A stretch of DNA of 64,000 nt. It comes from Proteus terrae subsp. cibarius. GTDB lineage: Bacteria; Pseudomonadota; Gammaproteobacteria; Enterobacterales; Enterobacteriaceae. Positions 8,603 through 18,427 of this stretch are shown piece by piece. The position numbers and the translations under genes were made by a program. Within the stretch, counting starts at the first letter, position 1. Each line of letters begins with the position of its first letter. The DNA is taken from NCBI RefSeq assembly GCF_011045835.1, contig NZ_CP047349.1, forward strand, positions 3,286,001 through 3,350,000, written 5' to 3'. Under the pieces are notes generated by a model. The model was not told the DNA's origin, did not search any database, and was given only the letters and a program-made list of their open reading frames with translations.

Positions 8603-9247
8603 TCATATCTTCTTCTGCAAGTGGCTTAATGCCAACCCTGCCATCAATGCCAAACCAATGATCAGCGACGGTAACACCACTGGAGGAATGGCCAGCGGGG
8701 CGAACAATCCCATAAACAGCAAGATGACGCCTGAACCCAGAATTATCATGCTATAGCGGTGAATGATAGGGCTCGAAAAATCAAAGGTTGTTTTCTTAAT
8801 CTTCCAGGTCATCAAGCCGTCCCACAAAGCCGGTAACATGAGAATAAACGCAAAGGGCAACCAGACCATCAGCAAAGCAAATCGAGTGAACACTTGGTAC
8901 AACACATCAAAAAATGCCTGAATACGGTCTTCTACCCACACAAACCAAAAGCCTCCCATGTTCTCCATCCCTTTAGAACGCTGTCGTTGCTCTTCAGTGG
9001 GGATTAGAAAATCACGCACAGATTGCTCCATCTGCGTATCCACAACCCATGACTGATACCAGCGATGGCTAGTTTGACCAATCCAATAGCTTGTTTGTGC
9101 GCCCAATTGATTTTGGATCATCTGCTTCTCTTTACTAATGACTCGGCCAGTCCAATCACCGGGCACTAATACGCCAATGGCAATAATCTCCAGCATCAGT
9201 GCCAGACACAGTAGCCAAACCGACTTATGCTTGCTCATGCCAAACAT
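8603..9247 (-). CDS. traJ: ICE membrane protein, TraJ-like (DUF4400 type)
   Basis: 214 aa with about four membrane segments (N-terminal, about 115-140, 160-180 and 185-205) and a soluble loop carrying the WxxxWVxD-type stretch. The profile and position after traD match the integrating-element membrane protein family that accompanies coupling proteins; in SXT maps the gene bordering HS1 is called traJ. Function is not established from sequence. Start overlaps the preceding gene by 23 nt. The symbol is by position. Confidence 0.6.
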   Translation of the reverse strand: MFGMSKHKSVWLLCLALMLEIIAIGVLVPGDWTGRVISKEKQMIQNQLGAQTSYWIGQTSHRWYQSWVVDTQMEQSVRDFLIPTEEQRQRSKGMENMGGFWFVWVEDRIQAFFDVLYQVFTRFALLMVWLPFAFILMLPALWDGLMTWKIKKTTFDFSSPIIHRYSMIILGSGVILLFMGLFAPLAIPPVVLPSLIIGLALMAGLALSHLQKKI

Positions 9248-9785
9248 CCTCTTCTACTCGTGCCAGCATGGCTGCAACGGTTGGCGTCATAATCCGGGCT
9301 TTAATCACTTGTTGAAGCCGCTTTGTCGTCGTATGACCACTGACATAACGCACCTCGATGCGTCCTTCAGCCAAATACGTCATCCGATTTGGACGATTAC
9401 GAATCCAGGTGTAGAAATACACACCATCCACGGCGGCCCACTCAAAATGGTCAGGATCACGCAGGCGAATCCCCGTAAAAGCACTGGCGGCAGTCCAGGT
9501 CAGTGCCTCAATGAAATGCCAAAGGCGTACACTGTCATCATCACAACTGACTTCTTCATAACTGCCCAAACCATTACACAGACACAAATCAAAGATGGAA
9601 TGGCCATCTAACGTGAGCGCATCTGTTAAATAGTCCGCCAAACAGTGCACTGAAGCCAAAGCATGAGGCCAGTCGGTTTCAAGCAGTCTTAAGGTTTCCT
9701 TGAACTGGGGGTTATGTTGCTGCCACTGAGCGAGCATTTCCTTACTGGTAAGTGTTGTCATTTTCAGACAGACAGAATGATGCAT
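9225..9785 (-). CDS. Conserved ICE protein between traD and traJ, function unknown
   Basis: 186 aa, no membrane segment or signal peptide. AAGGAG precedes the ATG at 9785 by 6 nt, so that start is preferred to the ATG at 9761. Aromatic-rich central part (WHFIEALTWTAASAF, VDGVYFYTWIRNRP). I do not recognise a domain. Placement inside the traI-D-J operon suggests a role in transfer. Confidence 0.75.
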   Translation of the reverse strand: MHHSVCLKMTTLTSKEMLAQWQQHNPQFKETLRLLETDWPHALASVHCLADYLTDALTLDGHSIFDLCLCNGLGSYEEVSCDDDSVRLWHFIEALTWTAASAFTGIRLRDPDHFEWAAVDGVYFYTWIRNRPNRMTYLAEGRIEVRYVSGHTTTKRLQQVIKARIMTPTVAAMLARVEEDVWHEQA

Positions 9786-9794
9786 ACAGACTCC

Positions 9795-11615
9795 TTATGC
9801 TGCCTGTGTAGAGCTGGTTAAAATAGGAATGCGACCTTTAATGACGCGGCCACCTGAAAGCTTGGCGATGTACTCTAGGTTGGGGAGCTGGCCTAATAAC
9901 TGCGGTGGAAACATATCGCCTTCTTCCTCCATCAAGCGTTCGCCATGATTGCCGGTAAATAACGCGGGGCTGTCCGAGTTGGACGACATACCTTGAGTTT
10001 GCATGATGTACTGCAACCGAGTCTTAGGCAGATTGTCAGTAATGTACTGCTGCGTTTCGGTATCCATCACCCGAAGAGCTATCAAGTTGTTAATGTTACC
10101 TAACACCTGGCGTGCCTTAGCTTCGCTGCCTGTACGGGCTGCAAAGTCAGCAAAGGTCTGAGTAGCAATCACACAACGCATTTTTGCGCCACGGCCTTTG
10201 TTGAGCAGTTGAATGAAGGGATCGTTGACGACTTCAGCCGCCTCATCGATGAAGATATTTACGGGTCGATTATCAACACCATAGTTATAGCGGTCACCGG
10301 CCACAGCAGTGAGATCGGACAAAAGCAACGAGCCAATGGCGCTGCCAACCATGGCGTCGGTCAATGAATCCAAGCCGATATAAGCCACTTGGGCATTGTT
10401 GATAATACGGCCAGAATCCGTAATTAACCGGCTGTCATCCACGTCGTTTGCAATCGGTGATAGCAATGGACCTAGTTCACTTGATGTGAGCATATTGAGC
10501 ACCGGCATCAATGAGGCCACCATCTTTGAATAGTGGGTTCTGTCATGCTCAAACATACTCAAAAGGCCCTCCAAATCAGTATTGGCGGCAACGGGCTGAA
10601 TGCGTTCGTAGTAGAAAAGCAGCATCGCCATGGCTTGTTTAGCCAAGGTATTGGCCTTTTCGGTAAAGCGCTTGATCTCCACACTAAAGTTCGGATACAC
10701 CTGCTCACCCCATGCCGTGACGGCTTTTACTACCAAGCCTTCTGGGCCACCTTCCAAGAATCGTCTCAGTGTTTTCAGATCAGGACGCTGAGAAGTAAGC
10801 AACAGACCTTGCACGATGTTATTCAGTGCCATTTGGCCAAAGGCTTTAAATGGATCAGCACCGGTTTCAGATGGAATTAATGCCGCAATTCGGCTGGCAA
10901 TTTCAGTGCCCCGGTTAAAGTTTCTCAGGGGATTAAGCCGTACTGAATGCTCTGGAAAACCCGGATGAAAATACACAAAGCGCTCAGGACTACCGGCGGC
11001 AATACAGGCTCGCTGCGCATTATCCTTAAGTTCCTTGTCTCCCTTAGGGTCAATAATAATCACGGCTTCATTACGCAAAATGGCCTGGGTAATCATCGTA
11101 TCAAAGCATCGGGTTTTTCCGGCACCGGTCGTACCGACAATTAAGGTATGGCCTTCTGTGTGACCAACTGGCTGGTACACATCTTCTTCTTTGGGCTCGA
11201 CACCATGAATCCAGGTCGAACCCATTTGTTTGCCGTGACCTTGGTTAAGCAAGGTTTGCTTATCCCGCTTTAATATTTCATAAGCGCGTTGGGCATGGCG
11301 TTGGTCCCACTCAAAGCCATACCCTAACCACAGTTCATCAGGATGTTTTGCCATCACCTTTTGTAAATGCGAAAGCTCCATAAAAGCCAAAGGTTTGCCT
11401 TTTAGCCCCTTCTGCAACTTATAAAGACGGTAAGCCTCAGGCAGGCGATACAACGCCATGCCCGAGGAAATCCCTGTCATCCACCAAAATGGCTCAGGTG
11501 GTAACTCAGTGAGTATTTCTGCTGCAATTGCCCCAGTTGCCCCAACTAGCCAACCTGCTGCTGCCATGGCTTCATAGTTCGTGCGCCAGGGCATCTCGTA
11601 TGCGTTTTCTTTCAT
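9795..11615 (-). CDS. traD: TraD, type IV coupling protein ATPase
   Basis: 606 aa. Two N-terminal membrane segments (about 17-32 and 40-55), Walker A GTTGAGKT at 161-168, Walker B NIFIDEAAEV near 430, and the downstream ATQTFAD motif: the order seen in VirD4/TraD/TraG coupling proteins. It links the relaxosome (TraI, MobI) to the pore. 48 nt after traI, before the conserved gene at 9225. Confidence 0.93.
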   Translation of the reverse strand: MKENAYEMPWRTNYEAMAAAGWLVGATGAIAAEILTELPPEPFWWMTGISSGMALYRLPEAYRLYKLQKGLKGKPLAFMELSHLQKVMAKHPDELWLGYGFEWDQRHAQRAYEILKRDKQTLLNQGHGKQMGSTWIHGVEPKEEDVYQPVGHTEGHTLIVGTTGAGKTRCFDTMITQAILRNEAVIIIDPKGDKELKDNAQRACIAAGSPERFVYFHPGFPEHSVRLNPLRNFNRGTEIASRIAALIPSETGADPFKAFGQMALNNIVQGLLLTSQRPDLKTLRRFLEGGPEGLVVKAVTAWGEQVYPNFSVEIKRFTEKANTLAKQAMAMLLFYYERIQPVAANTDLEGLLSMFEHDRTHYSKMVASLMPVLNMLTSSELGPLLSPIANDVDDSRLITDSGRIINNAQVAYIGLDSLTDAMVGSAIGSLLLSDLTAVAGDRYNYGVDNRPVNIFIDEAAEVVNDPFIQLLNKGRGAKMRCVIATQTFADFAARTGSEAKARQVLGNINNLIALRVMDTETQQYITDNLPKTRLQYIMQTQGMSSNSDSPALFTGNHGERLMEEEGDMFPPQLLGQLPNLEYIAKLSGGRVIKGRIPILTSSTQAA

Positions 11616-11663
11616 TCATGCTCCGCAAAATAACCGTTTGCAATCCGCTTAATTTCAAATGGA

Positions 11664-13805
11664 TTAATGCTTAGCGTGAGCGGTAAACAGAACCGTTTCC
11701 CCCTCATCAAACTGGCATTGGTCACTGGCCGAGATCCCCCGAAGCAATTGCCCGGCTGGAATGCCATGTGCATTGGCGACTTGGCGTAAGGTTTGAATCG
11801 TGACGCGAATACCATCGGCACTATGATCCACGTACGGGTAATCGCCATCGGTCAGTAAGATGGGCAAATCTTTCACAAAATTAACCATCTGTTGCCGCTG
11901 CGCGTGTTTGGGGTCTGTACTTGAGTTCGCATTGGGCCCAATCGGCTTTTGCTTACGCTCCGCTCTTGTGGCGGGCTCTTTTGCTTGGGTATTAGTTGTC
12001 TTAGTTCGACTCGGACGCTGTAAAGCCTCTTCATTCTGAATTGCTGCCGCCGGTTCTGCGTCTTGTTTGGGAAGGTCTATCAGTGCAGTTAGCCCTTTAG
12101 AAATCGATACTTTCAACAGCAACCCTTGCTCCTGAACTCCATCATTTGTAGTCACAGTTCTGGCTTTACGCGTCGGGTTTGCCGGATCTAGTTCAAGCCA
12201 ATCTAATCGACTGAGTTCAGCAAGCAGTTTTCGGGGAGCACACCAATGTCTTACGGCATCGGGATAGCGGATCAGTATCTGTTCATCAACCATAACCAAC
12301 GCACTACTGGCCTCTGGGAGCCATGCCAAAGATTCAGGCAGATTCAATGCTTCTGCATCGTGCTGGTTTACGTTATTTGAGATAGCGCCATCATATGAGT
12401 TGTTAGGCTTTTCACATCCATCACCTGGAGCATTTTCAGTTGCCTGAAGGTGATTAACATCACTGGCAAGACGAAGTTCATCATCTTGGTCGGACGATTT
12501 TGACGATGGCGACTCAGCCGAATTGCTTTGTTCGATTGATGATGACGCTTCAGGCAAGTCTGAATGCTCACTGGAGCGACTCAGTGGCTCTGCTTGTGTT
12601 TGCTGTGTTGGTTCCCACTCTGATTTGCTGAACAGTTTCACGCTACTTGGTACATTCGAGCTGAACAATAAATCGGCCTCAGATATATGCAGCATGGGTA
12701 GCCAGATTGGCTTGCCGTCTTTGATCAGCACTTCAGGGGCAAGGCTTTCATATCGTTCATTTGAGGCGGATTTTTTGGCCAATCCTCGCTCAATGAGGAT
12801 GTCCGCAAGGGTATCGGGATCTCTTGGAATGCCAGGTATCTTGTCTTTGGCCAACAGTTCAATGATGTCCTTAGCAGCGCTTTTCCAAACCAGGTAAAGA
12901 TGGGTTGATTGATTTGATTTTCGTACCCAGACTCTGGCGTCTCGCTGATTGACCAGCCACTGGGAACTGGCAAGTAATCGCCTCATGGCATTAAGTAGAT
13001 AGCGTTCGACTGGGAGACCAAGGGCATTGTCGTCAACGGAAATTCGTTGAGCTTTGAGGTCTCGCTGTACACTGGTTTGGTCAGCGTCAATGACCAGTTT
13101 AGACAGGACATGCTCTGGATCGGTATTGCCAATTGCTTCCAGCATGGCTTGCAAAATTTCAGGGCCCGGCTGGGTTAACCATGCGAGCAACTCAGGCGTC
13201 ATCACCCGGTTTAACACCAGAATTGAAAATTGCTCGTGCCGTTTGCACCGTCCGTCGCGCCAGCGAATGAAATAGCGTTCAATGCGGTTATTAGTGGCCC
13301 ACTGGGATAAGGTTTCTAAAAATGGGTTCCACTGATAGCGTCCATCTTCGTCTGTGATGGACAAGTCTGAAACAGGTTTACCAATATCATGGAACAAACC
13401 GCCAAGAGCCGCAGCAACACGCCACCTTGGTTCCAGCTCTTTTTTTTCAACAGGTGTGCCACTGGCAACAAAGATGATCCCTTCAGCTGCTTGTGCCGCC
13501 CAGAAAGCAACTTCCAACGAATGACGTAATAAACCACCCGCACCACTGTGATGATGATGCTCAGATGCTGGCAGCAAGTGGACATAAGCCGCCAGATGAT
13601 CAATGCAGGGCTGAATCAGCCTTTGAAACTCACGCTGATTAAAGCCAAGTATCTGGCGCAGTTTGGCAATTAGCTCGTCTTGTGTGGACTGCAAATCCTC
13701 GGGTGACGCAGCTGGCAACCCCTTCAGAAATGGCGGATAGCGTGGAATGTCTGTAGAAATTAAATCTACCTTTTTCTCAACATGCTTATCGAACAGCTTG
13801 AACAT
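11664..13805 (-). CDS. traI: TraI, MobH-family relaxase
   Basis: 713 aa from the ATG at 13805 (a TTG four codons upstream is less likely). HHHH at about residues 83-86, RHS at 94-96 and HDIGKP at 139-144 are the histidine/HD-type metal motifs of MobH relaxases, which nick oriT and lead DNA transfer. A low-complexity Ser/Pro/Gln linker (about 400-480) separates a C-terminal TraI_2_C-like domain. The start codon directly abuts a 15-bp hairpin that probably ends the upstream operon, and no Shine-Dalgarno is visible. Confidence 0.9.
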   Translation of the reverse strand: MFKLFDKHVEKKVDLISTDIPRYPPFLKGLPAASPEDLQSTQDELIAKLRQILGFNQREFQRLIQPCIDHLAAYVHLLPASEHHHHSGAGGLLRHSLEVAFWAAQAAEGIIFVASGTPVEKKELEPRWRVAAALGGLFHDIGKPVSDLSITDEDGRYQWNPFLETLSQWATNNRIERYFIRWRDGRCKRHEQFSILVLNRVMTPELLAWLTQPGPEILQAMLEAIGNTDPEHVLSKLVIDADQTSVQRDLKAQRISVDDNALGLPVERYLLNAMRRLLASSQWLVNQRDARVWVRKSNQSTHLYLVWKSAAKDIIELLAKDKIPGIPRDPDTLADILIERGLAKKSASNERYESLAPEVLIKDGKPIWLPMLHISEADLLFSSNVPSSVKLFSKSEWEPTQQTQAEPLSRSSEHSDLPEASSSIEQSNSAESPSSKSSDQDDELRLASDVNHLQATENAPGDGCEKPNNSYDGAISNNVNQHDAEALNLPESLAWLPEASSALVMVDEQILIRYPDAVRHWCAPRKLLAELSRLDWLELDPANPTRKARTVTTNDGVQEQGLLLKVSISKGLTALIDLPKQDAEPAAAIQNEEALQRPSRTKTTNTQAKEPATRAERKQKPIGPNANSSTDPKHAQRQQMVNFVKDLPILLTDGDYPYVDHSADGIRVTIQTLRQVANAHGIPAGQLLRGISASDQCQFDEGETVLFTAHAKH

Positions 13806-13842
13806 AAGAAAGCCCAAATAAAAACATTATTTGGGCTTTCTT
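13806..13842 (-). terminator. 15-bp hairpin between the HS5 operon and traI
   Basis: AAGAAAGCCCAAATA (13806-13820) and its exact complement (13828-13842) with a 7-nt loop. On the minus strand it follows the Res gene by 65 nt and immediately precedes the traI ATG. It has a U-rich descending arm but no U-tract outside, because traI begins there. Confidence 0.65.
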
Positions 13843-13906
13843 ACTGAGCGGCTATTCAGATAGGTTATAAAAATTTCTAACTATCGCCACTATCACGCCA
13901 ATTTAG

Positions 13907-16780
13907 TCACTCTTTGTACTCAAATTCACTCAAAAGGCCATCAACAGTTCTTGATAATGTAATAGCATCATGAGGTAACAAAACGTAATGCCAAGGTTTT
14001 CCGCCAACTTTAGCTGCGTTTTCATTCGCATAACTACACCACCTTGTTGCAGCTTTTGCTTTAGCAATTACATCAACATCTTCCAACTCTCTCGCTTTCT
14101 TTGGCTCCATTAACAGGAAAAGTGTTTCTGTTTCAACAACAAAATCTGGCTCATAGTTTTGGCCACTTCGGTATTCTATGCGAAACTGTCCTGGGCTTGG
14201 TTTCATCCATCTAACAACTGTTCGATCTTGCTCTAGCACCTGAGCTAAACGAAGCTCTCCATCTACTGAATCAAATTTCTGATATGGGTAACAACAGCGG
14301 TCAAAACCAGTGAAAAGCATCTGCCTTACTTTGTTCTTTTGCCCTGGTGGTATTGGTGCACGGAAGTCCCTAGGTTCCTCATCATTAGCAAAGTTGAAAG
14401 TAGTAGGTTTTAACACATCAAAACCTTGAGTCACACTACCAACATAGTCAGTTGGCGTTGTCCACATGTGCTGTTTTATTTGCGACCAAATAAAATCCGC
14501 TAAAATACGGCCTGCCGACTTAAGCACTCCCTCAGCATCAACATCGCTCAAATAGCTTTTTAGGTGCGCAACCATTTGACCAGATAGCTTATAAAGCATT
14601 CCTGCATGCTCATCGTAATCAATCTCGTCGTGATCCATGAGGTAAAATACCAAATAGTTTTCAAGCCGTGCTTCTGAAACAGCACTTTTCTCCCAGTTAA
14701 TTGAACTTATTTGACTGGTCTCCAGATTGCTTATGATGATTTCATTAGACTGTGGTTTAAGAGAAATACGTTCCAAACCTGAAAGATCAAAGTCATTAAA
14801 ACCATAGTTAACATCACGAGTAGGAAGCACCACGATTTTGGGAATGTCTATGGTATATTCTGCAATTTTATGTGTAACGGTTGAAACAATTTCATCTACA
14901 GTAGCGGCATCAAATAATTCGACTTGCTCTTTTTCTTGTGCAACAGAGTGGTTATACCCTTCAGTCACCCTGTTTGATCCCTCAGCATTCATAACAAATA
15001 ATTCTTTCGCGACTTGATGAACACGCTGAGTAATGTGTTTTTTAACGTGCTCCGCTGTCAGTTGCTTACTGCTGTCGAGATTTTTTGCTTCTTGCTGAAC
15101 TATGGCAACAGTAAGTTCAGCAATCTTCTTCTGCGTTGGGCTATATACTTTGCTTGTTGCATTATCGCTTGAATCAGAGTTATCAATTTGTTTCGAACTT
15201 CCTACTTCATAGCTCGCTCGCCCATCCCCTATTGAACTGTTCTCAATGTAAATAGGCTTATTGCCTAAAGCGTAATCCACCATTGAAGGTACGAAAATCT
15301 GCTTTGGTTTTTTTTCTGGAATATCATCTTCATCGCTGGAACCTATATAAAGAGTCTTTTTGATGATGGACTCTTTGTCGTTCGCCTGATCGATAATCTC
15401 TTGGAATCGGTCGTGCGCAATAATCGTCAACCGATCAACAGCCTCTACATTAGTTCTCTTACCGTAAGGTAAACGAAGCCCTCGACCTATGGTTTGCTCG
15501 GTTAAAATTTCAGATGCAGAAGCGCGAAGAGGCACAATAGTATAGAGATTGGTGACATCCCATCCTTCTTTTAGCTTGTTAACATGAATCACTATTTCAG
15601 TATCTTTATCATGCTCAACTGCAAGTAATCTCTGAGTCGTCTCCTCTGACTCCTCACCAGTTTGATTGGAGTGAACGGTGATGACTTTCCCTTTATAAGC
15701 ACCTTCAAAGAAAGAATCATCTTCAATTTTTTTCTTCAATACTTCTGCATGTAACGTATCCTGTGCCACTACAAGCATGAATGGCTTAACTAGCTTAACT
15801 CCTGCATTGTTTGCATAACTAGCCAACTCTGTTTTCACATACTCGTGATGGTGAATGCCATCTTCTAATTTAATTTCCTCCAAGCGTTCTAGAGAGTAAT
15901 CACTAGGTTTAAATTCCTTGCGTGTTGCAACAGCTGGTGTTTTGACATAACCATCATTCAAAGCACTTGCTAATGGATAATGATAAATAATATTTGTAAA
16001 CTCTTTCGGTTTTGAGCCAACAGTTTTGGGCGTTGCAGTAAGCTCAATACCTAATACAGGCTTCAGATCATTTAATGCTTTTGCACCAGCAGAAGCATAG
16101 TATCTGTGTGCCTCATCCATAATAACGACAAGATCAGGCAAATCAGCAAGATAGTTGAAATACGAATCACCGATGTACTCTTGCAATCGCCGCATTTTTG
16201 GATCATTAGATTTGTTAGCGCCCACTTTATTGTCTTTCGCGTTTATTTTCGAAACGTTGAAAATATTAATATGTGGCGCTTCTTCGCCTGCAAATAAATC
16301 ACCTGTCATTGTCGCAGCAACAGCATAGTCTAATCGCACACCGCGGCCATCTTCATAGTCATCACCAGTGATGATGACAGGTGGTGTTTGAACTAACTCC
16401 GGAATCCCTTGAAAAACATACTTTGGATTCCCCATAAGGAAATCTTTTTTCAGCTTCTCATAAATCGTCAAGTTAGGCGCAAGCACAAAAAAATGTCTAC
16501 TACGGCCAGTCAAATACAACCAAGCGATCATTGCTCCCATCAGACGTGTTTTGCCCACGCCTGTTGCAAGAGCAAAACAGAGTGAAGGGAAGTCACGTTC
16601 AAACATTTTCATTGATGGGTATTGCGGTTTCAATACCTCAATCCAGCGATTCAAATCTGGATCTTTGCTCAATTCCATTTGTTCAAGAACATCACACAAA
16701 ATTTGCAATGATTTTTCTTGTGGATTACGAAGAGAGAGTCGAGCACTAATTTGGTTGGCTACTTTTACATCGTCACTCAT
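13907..16780 (-). CDS. Type III restriction-like Res protein: DEAH helicase with PD-(D/E)xK nuclease
   Basis: 957 aa. Walker A ATGVGKT at 72-78, DEAH box at 222-225, TATPK motif III near 249, helicase C-terminal half with IGRGLRLPYG near 430, then a C-terminal nuclease signature P878-D879 ... E892-P-K894 (PDFVV ... EPK). This matches Res subunits of type III restriction enzymes, which translocate or switch on ATP and cut beside the site. It begins 3 nt after methyltransferase B, so the Mod and Res genes form one transcription unit. Last gene of the HS5 operon. Confidence 0.88.
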   Translation of the reverse strand: MSDDVKVANQISARLSLRNPQEKSLQILCDVLEQMELSKDPDLNRWIEVLKPQYPSMKMFERDFPSLCFALATGVGKTRLMGAMIAWLYLTGRSRHFFVLAPNLTIYEKLKKDFLMGNPKYVFQGIPELVQTPPVIITGDDYEDGRGVRLDYAVAATMTGDLFAGEEAPHINIFNVSKINAKDNKVGANKSNDPKMRRLQEYIGDSYFNYLADLPDLVVIMDEAHRYYASAGAKALNDLKPVLGIELTATPKTVGSKPKEFTNIIYHYPLASALNDGYVKTPAVATRKEFKPSDYSLERLEEIKLEDGIHHHEYVKTELASYANNAGVKLVKPFMLVVAQDTLHAEVLKKKIEDDSFFEGAYKGKVITVHSNQTGEESEETTQRLLAVEHDKDTEIVIHVNKLKEGWDVTNLYTIVPLRASASEILTEQTIGRGLRLPYGKRTNVEAVDRLTIIAHDRFQEIIDQANDKESIIKKTLYIGSSDEDDIPEKKPKQIFVPSMVDYALGNKPIYIENSSIGDGRASYEVGSSKQIDNSDSSDNATSKVYSPTQKKIAELTVAIVQQEAKNLDSSKQLTAEHVKKHITQRVHQVAKELFVMNAEGSNRVTEGYNHSVAQEKEQVELFDAATVDEIVSTVTHKIAEYTIDIPKIVVLPTRDVNYGFNDFDLSGLERISLKPQSNEIIISNLETSQISSINWEKSAVSEARLENYLVFYLMDHDEIDYDEHAGMLYKLSGQMVAHLKSYLSDVDAEGVLKSAGRILADFIWSQIKQHMWTTPTDYVGSVTQGFDVLKPTTFNFANDEEPRDFRAPIPPGQKNKVRQMLFTGFDRCCYPYQKFDSVDGELRLAQVLEQDRTVVRWMKPSPGQFRIEYRSGQNYEPDFVVETETLFLLMEPKKARELEDVDVIAKAKAATRWCSYANENAAKVGGKPWHYVLLPHDAITLSRTVDGLLSEFEYKE

Positions 16781-16783
16781 TTA

Positions 16784-18427
16784 TTACGCTTCCTCTTCAT
16801 CGTCGTAAAGTTCAACATCATCTTCAGCTAACACATTCAAAGTAAAGCTGTAATCATCATTATCCCATTCACACTTATTCAAGATTGATTGAGGGATTTT
16901 CTTAATCGTTAAGTTCGGGAAGTCAGCGCCTTCGCTCATAAAGGCTTTACAGCAAATTAGAAGGGTGCGATCTTCACCAACATCCTCGCTAATACGCTTG
17001 AGCTGGTCATATGCCAACGAGCCTGTGGTTACATAGATGAAATCAGTCTCGGTGCTATAACCGTGATTCCAGAATTGAGTTTCACTAGGAGCGTAAGTAA
17101 AGCCCATGTGTTTACACATGGCAGCTGATAGCATCTCAGCGTTATACTCTTTGTTGATGATCCAATTACCCCATTCATCTTTTTGCAGAAGAGATGGAGC
17201 AAGACGGAGATAACGGAAACCGCCGCCACCTTGCCAGTTAACTGCTTTAGATATGCCGCCTTGGTCTTCACCATCAATCACCTTTTTAAGGCGAGGAACG
17301 ATATGAGTTTCACAGTGGTCACCCAACTCAACCATGATCCAACGACGGCCCATTTTGTGTGCTACTGCGCCAGTTGTACCGGAGCCAGCAAAAGAATCGA
17401 GGACAATATCTCCTGGTTTAGTACTTAAACGAATAACTCTCTCTAATAATCGTTCAGGTTTTGGAGTTGAAAAAAGCTTATCTAAATCTGGTAAAAGAGT
17501 ATTATTTTCAGCCTTTGCTTCTTGATTGTGGCCAACATCTTCAGAAAGCCATAATGTGGATGGAACTACACCTTCTTTATTATCTTTAATAAATCTTTTT
17601 AAGCGCGGTTGATTATTTCCATCTTTCCCCCACCAAATAAGATTTTGACTTTCAAAGTCTTTTATTGTTTCAGGGGAATATGCCCAACAACGGCCCTTGG
17701 GGGGATAAACCTCTTGTCCATTAGGTCCAACTATAGGATACAAGCCTGTACTTTTCCCAGTAATTGCATATTGTTTCCCCCTCTGTCCAGAAGTTAAACT
17801 TACATGTAATGGACTTGATGCCCATGGGCCTCTAGGATCATCATCTTGGTTTTTGTAATCTTGCGTGTTGCGTTCAGATCTTGGAATTCTTCCCATTGAG
17901 AAAAAATCAATATTTTTGGCGTAAGCCAAAACCATATCAGTATTTGACGAAAACAATATCGCATTATTATGAATGCTTGTAGTTTTCTGCCAAGTAACTT
18001 GACCTATAAAGTTAGAACGACCAAAAATCTCATCACAAAGTACTTTTAAATAATGCCCCTCAGCATCATCAATTGTAATCCAAATACTCCCTTCTATAGA
18101 TAACAAAGACTGTAAAATTAACAACCTATCACGGATAAGGGATAACCACATCGAGTGCTCTAAACCATCATCATAGTGAGAAAAAGCACTCCCCGTGTTA
18201 TAAGGAGGATCAATAAAAATGCATTTAATTTTTCCAAAATAATCTTGTTCTAATGCTTTTAAGGCCAAAAGATTATCACCATGAATAAGAAGGTTATCAT
18301 TAAAAATCCCTTCTTTTTTCTCACCTTGAAAAGACAATTCACTATCTTCAAGAAAAATCCGTGGCTCCAAACGAGGCCGTTTTTGTTTACCAATCCAAGT
18401 AAGTTCTAGTTTTTTTTTATTGGTCAT
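16784..18427 (-). CDS. Type III-like DNA methyltransferase B
   Basis: 547 aa from the ATG at 18427, which overlaps the end of methyltransferase A by 11 nt. DPPYNTG (73-79, motif IV) precedes FAGSGTTG (motif I, SAM binding), the beta-class order of type III Mod proteins and N6-adenine or N4-cytosine enzymes. The last ~200 residues are almost identical to methyltransferase A, but the central ~200 residues, where target recognition is expected, differ strongly. Probable role: protective modification and specificity for the adjoining Res. A second specificity is inference. Confidence 0.88.
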   Translation of the reverse strand: MTNKKKLELTWIGKQKRPRLEPRIFLEDSELSFQGEKKEGIFNDNLLIHGDNLLALKALEQDYFGKIKCIFIDPPYNTGSAFSHYDDGLEHSMWLSLIRDRLLILQSLLSIEGSIWITIDDAEGHYLKVLCDEIFGRSNFIGQVTWQKTTSIHNNAILFSSNTDMVLAYAKNIDFFSMGRIPRSERNTQDYKNQDDDPRGPWASSPLHVSLTSGQRGKQYAITGKSTGLYPIVGPNGQEVYPPKGRCWAYSPETIKDFESQNLIWWGKDGNNQPRLKRFIKDNKEGVVPSTLWLSEDVGHNQEAKAENNTLLPDLDKLFSTPKPERLLERVIRLSTKPGDIVLDSFAGSGTTGAVAHKMGRRWIMVELGDHCETHIVPRLKKVIDGEDQGGISKAVNWQGGGGFRYLRLAPSLLQKDEWGNWIINKEYNAEMLSAAMCKHMGFTYAPSETQFWNHGYSTETDFIYVTTGSLAYDQLKRISEDVGEDRTLLICCKAFMSEGADFPNLTIKKIPQSILNKCEWDNDDYSFTLNVLAEDDVELYDDEEEA

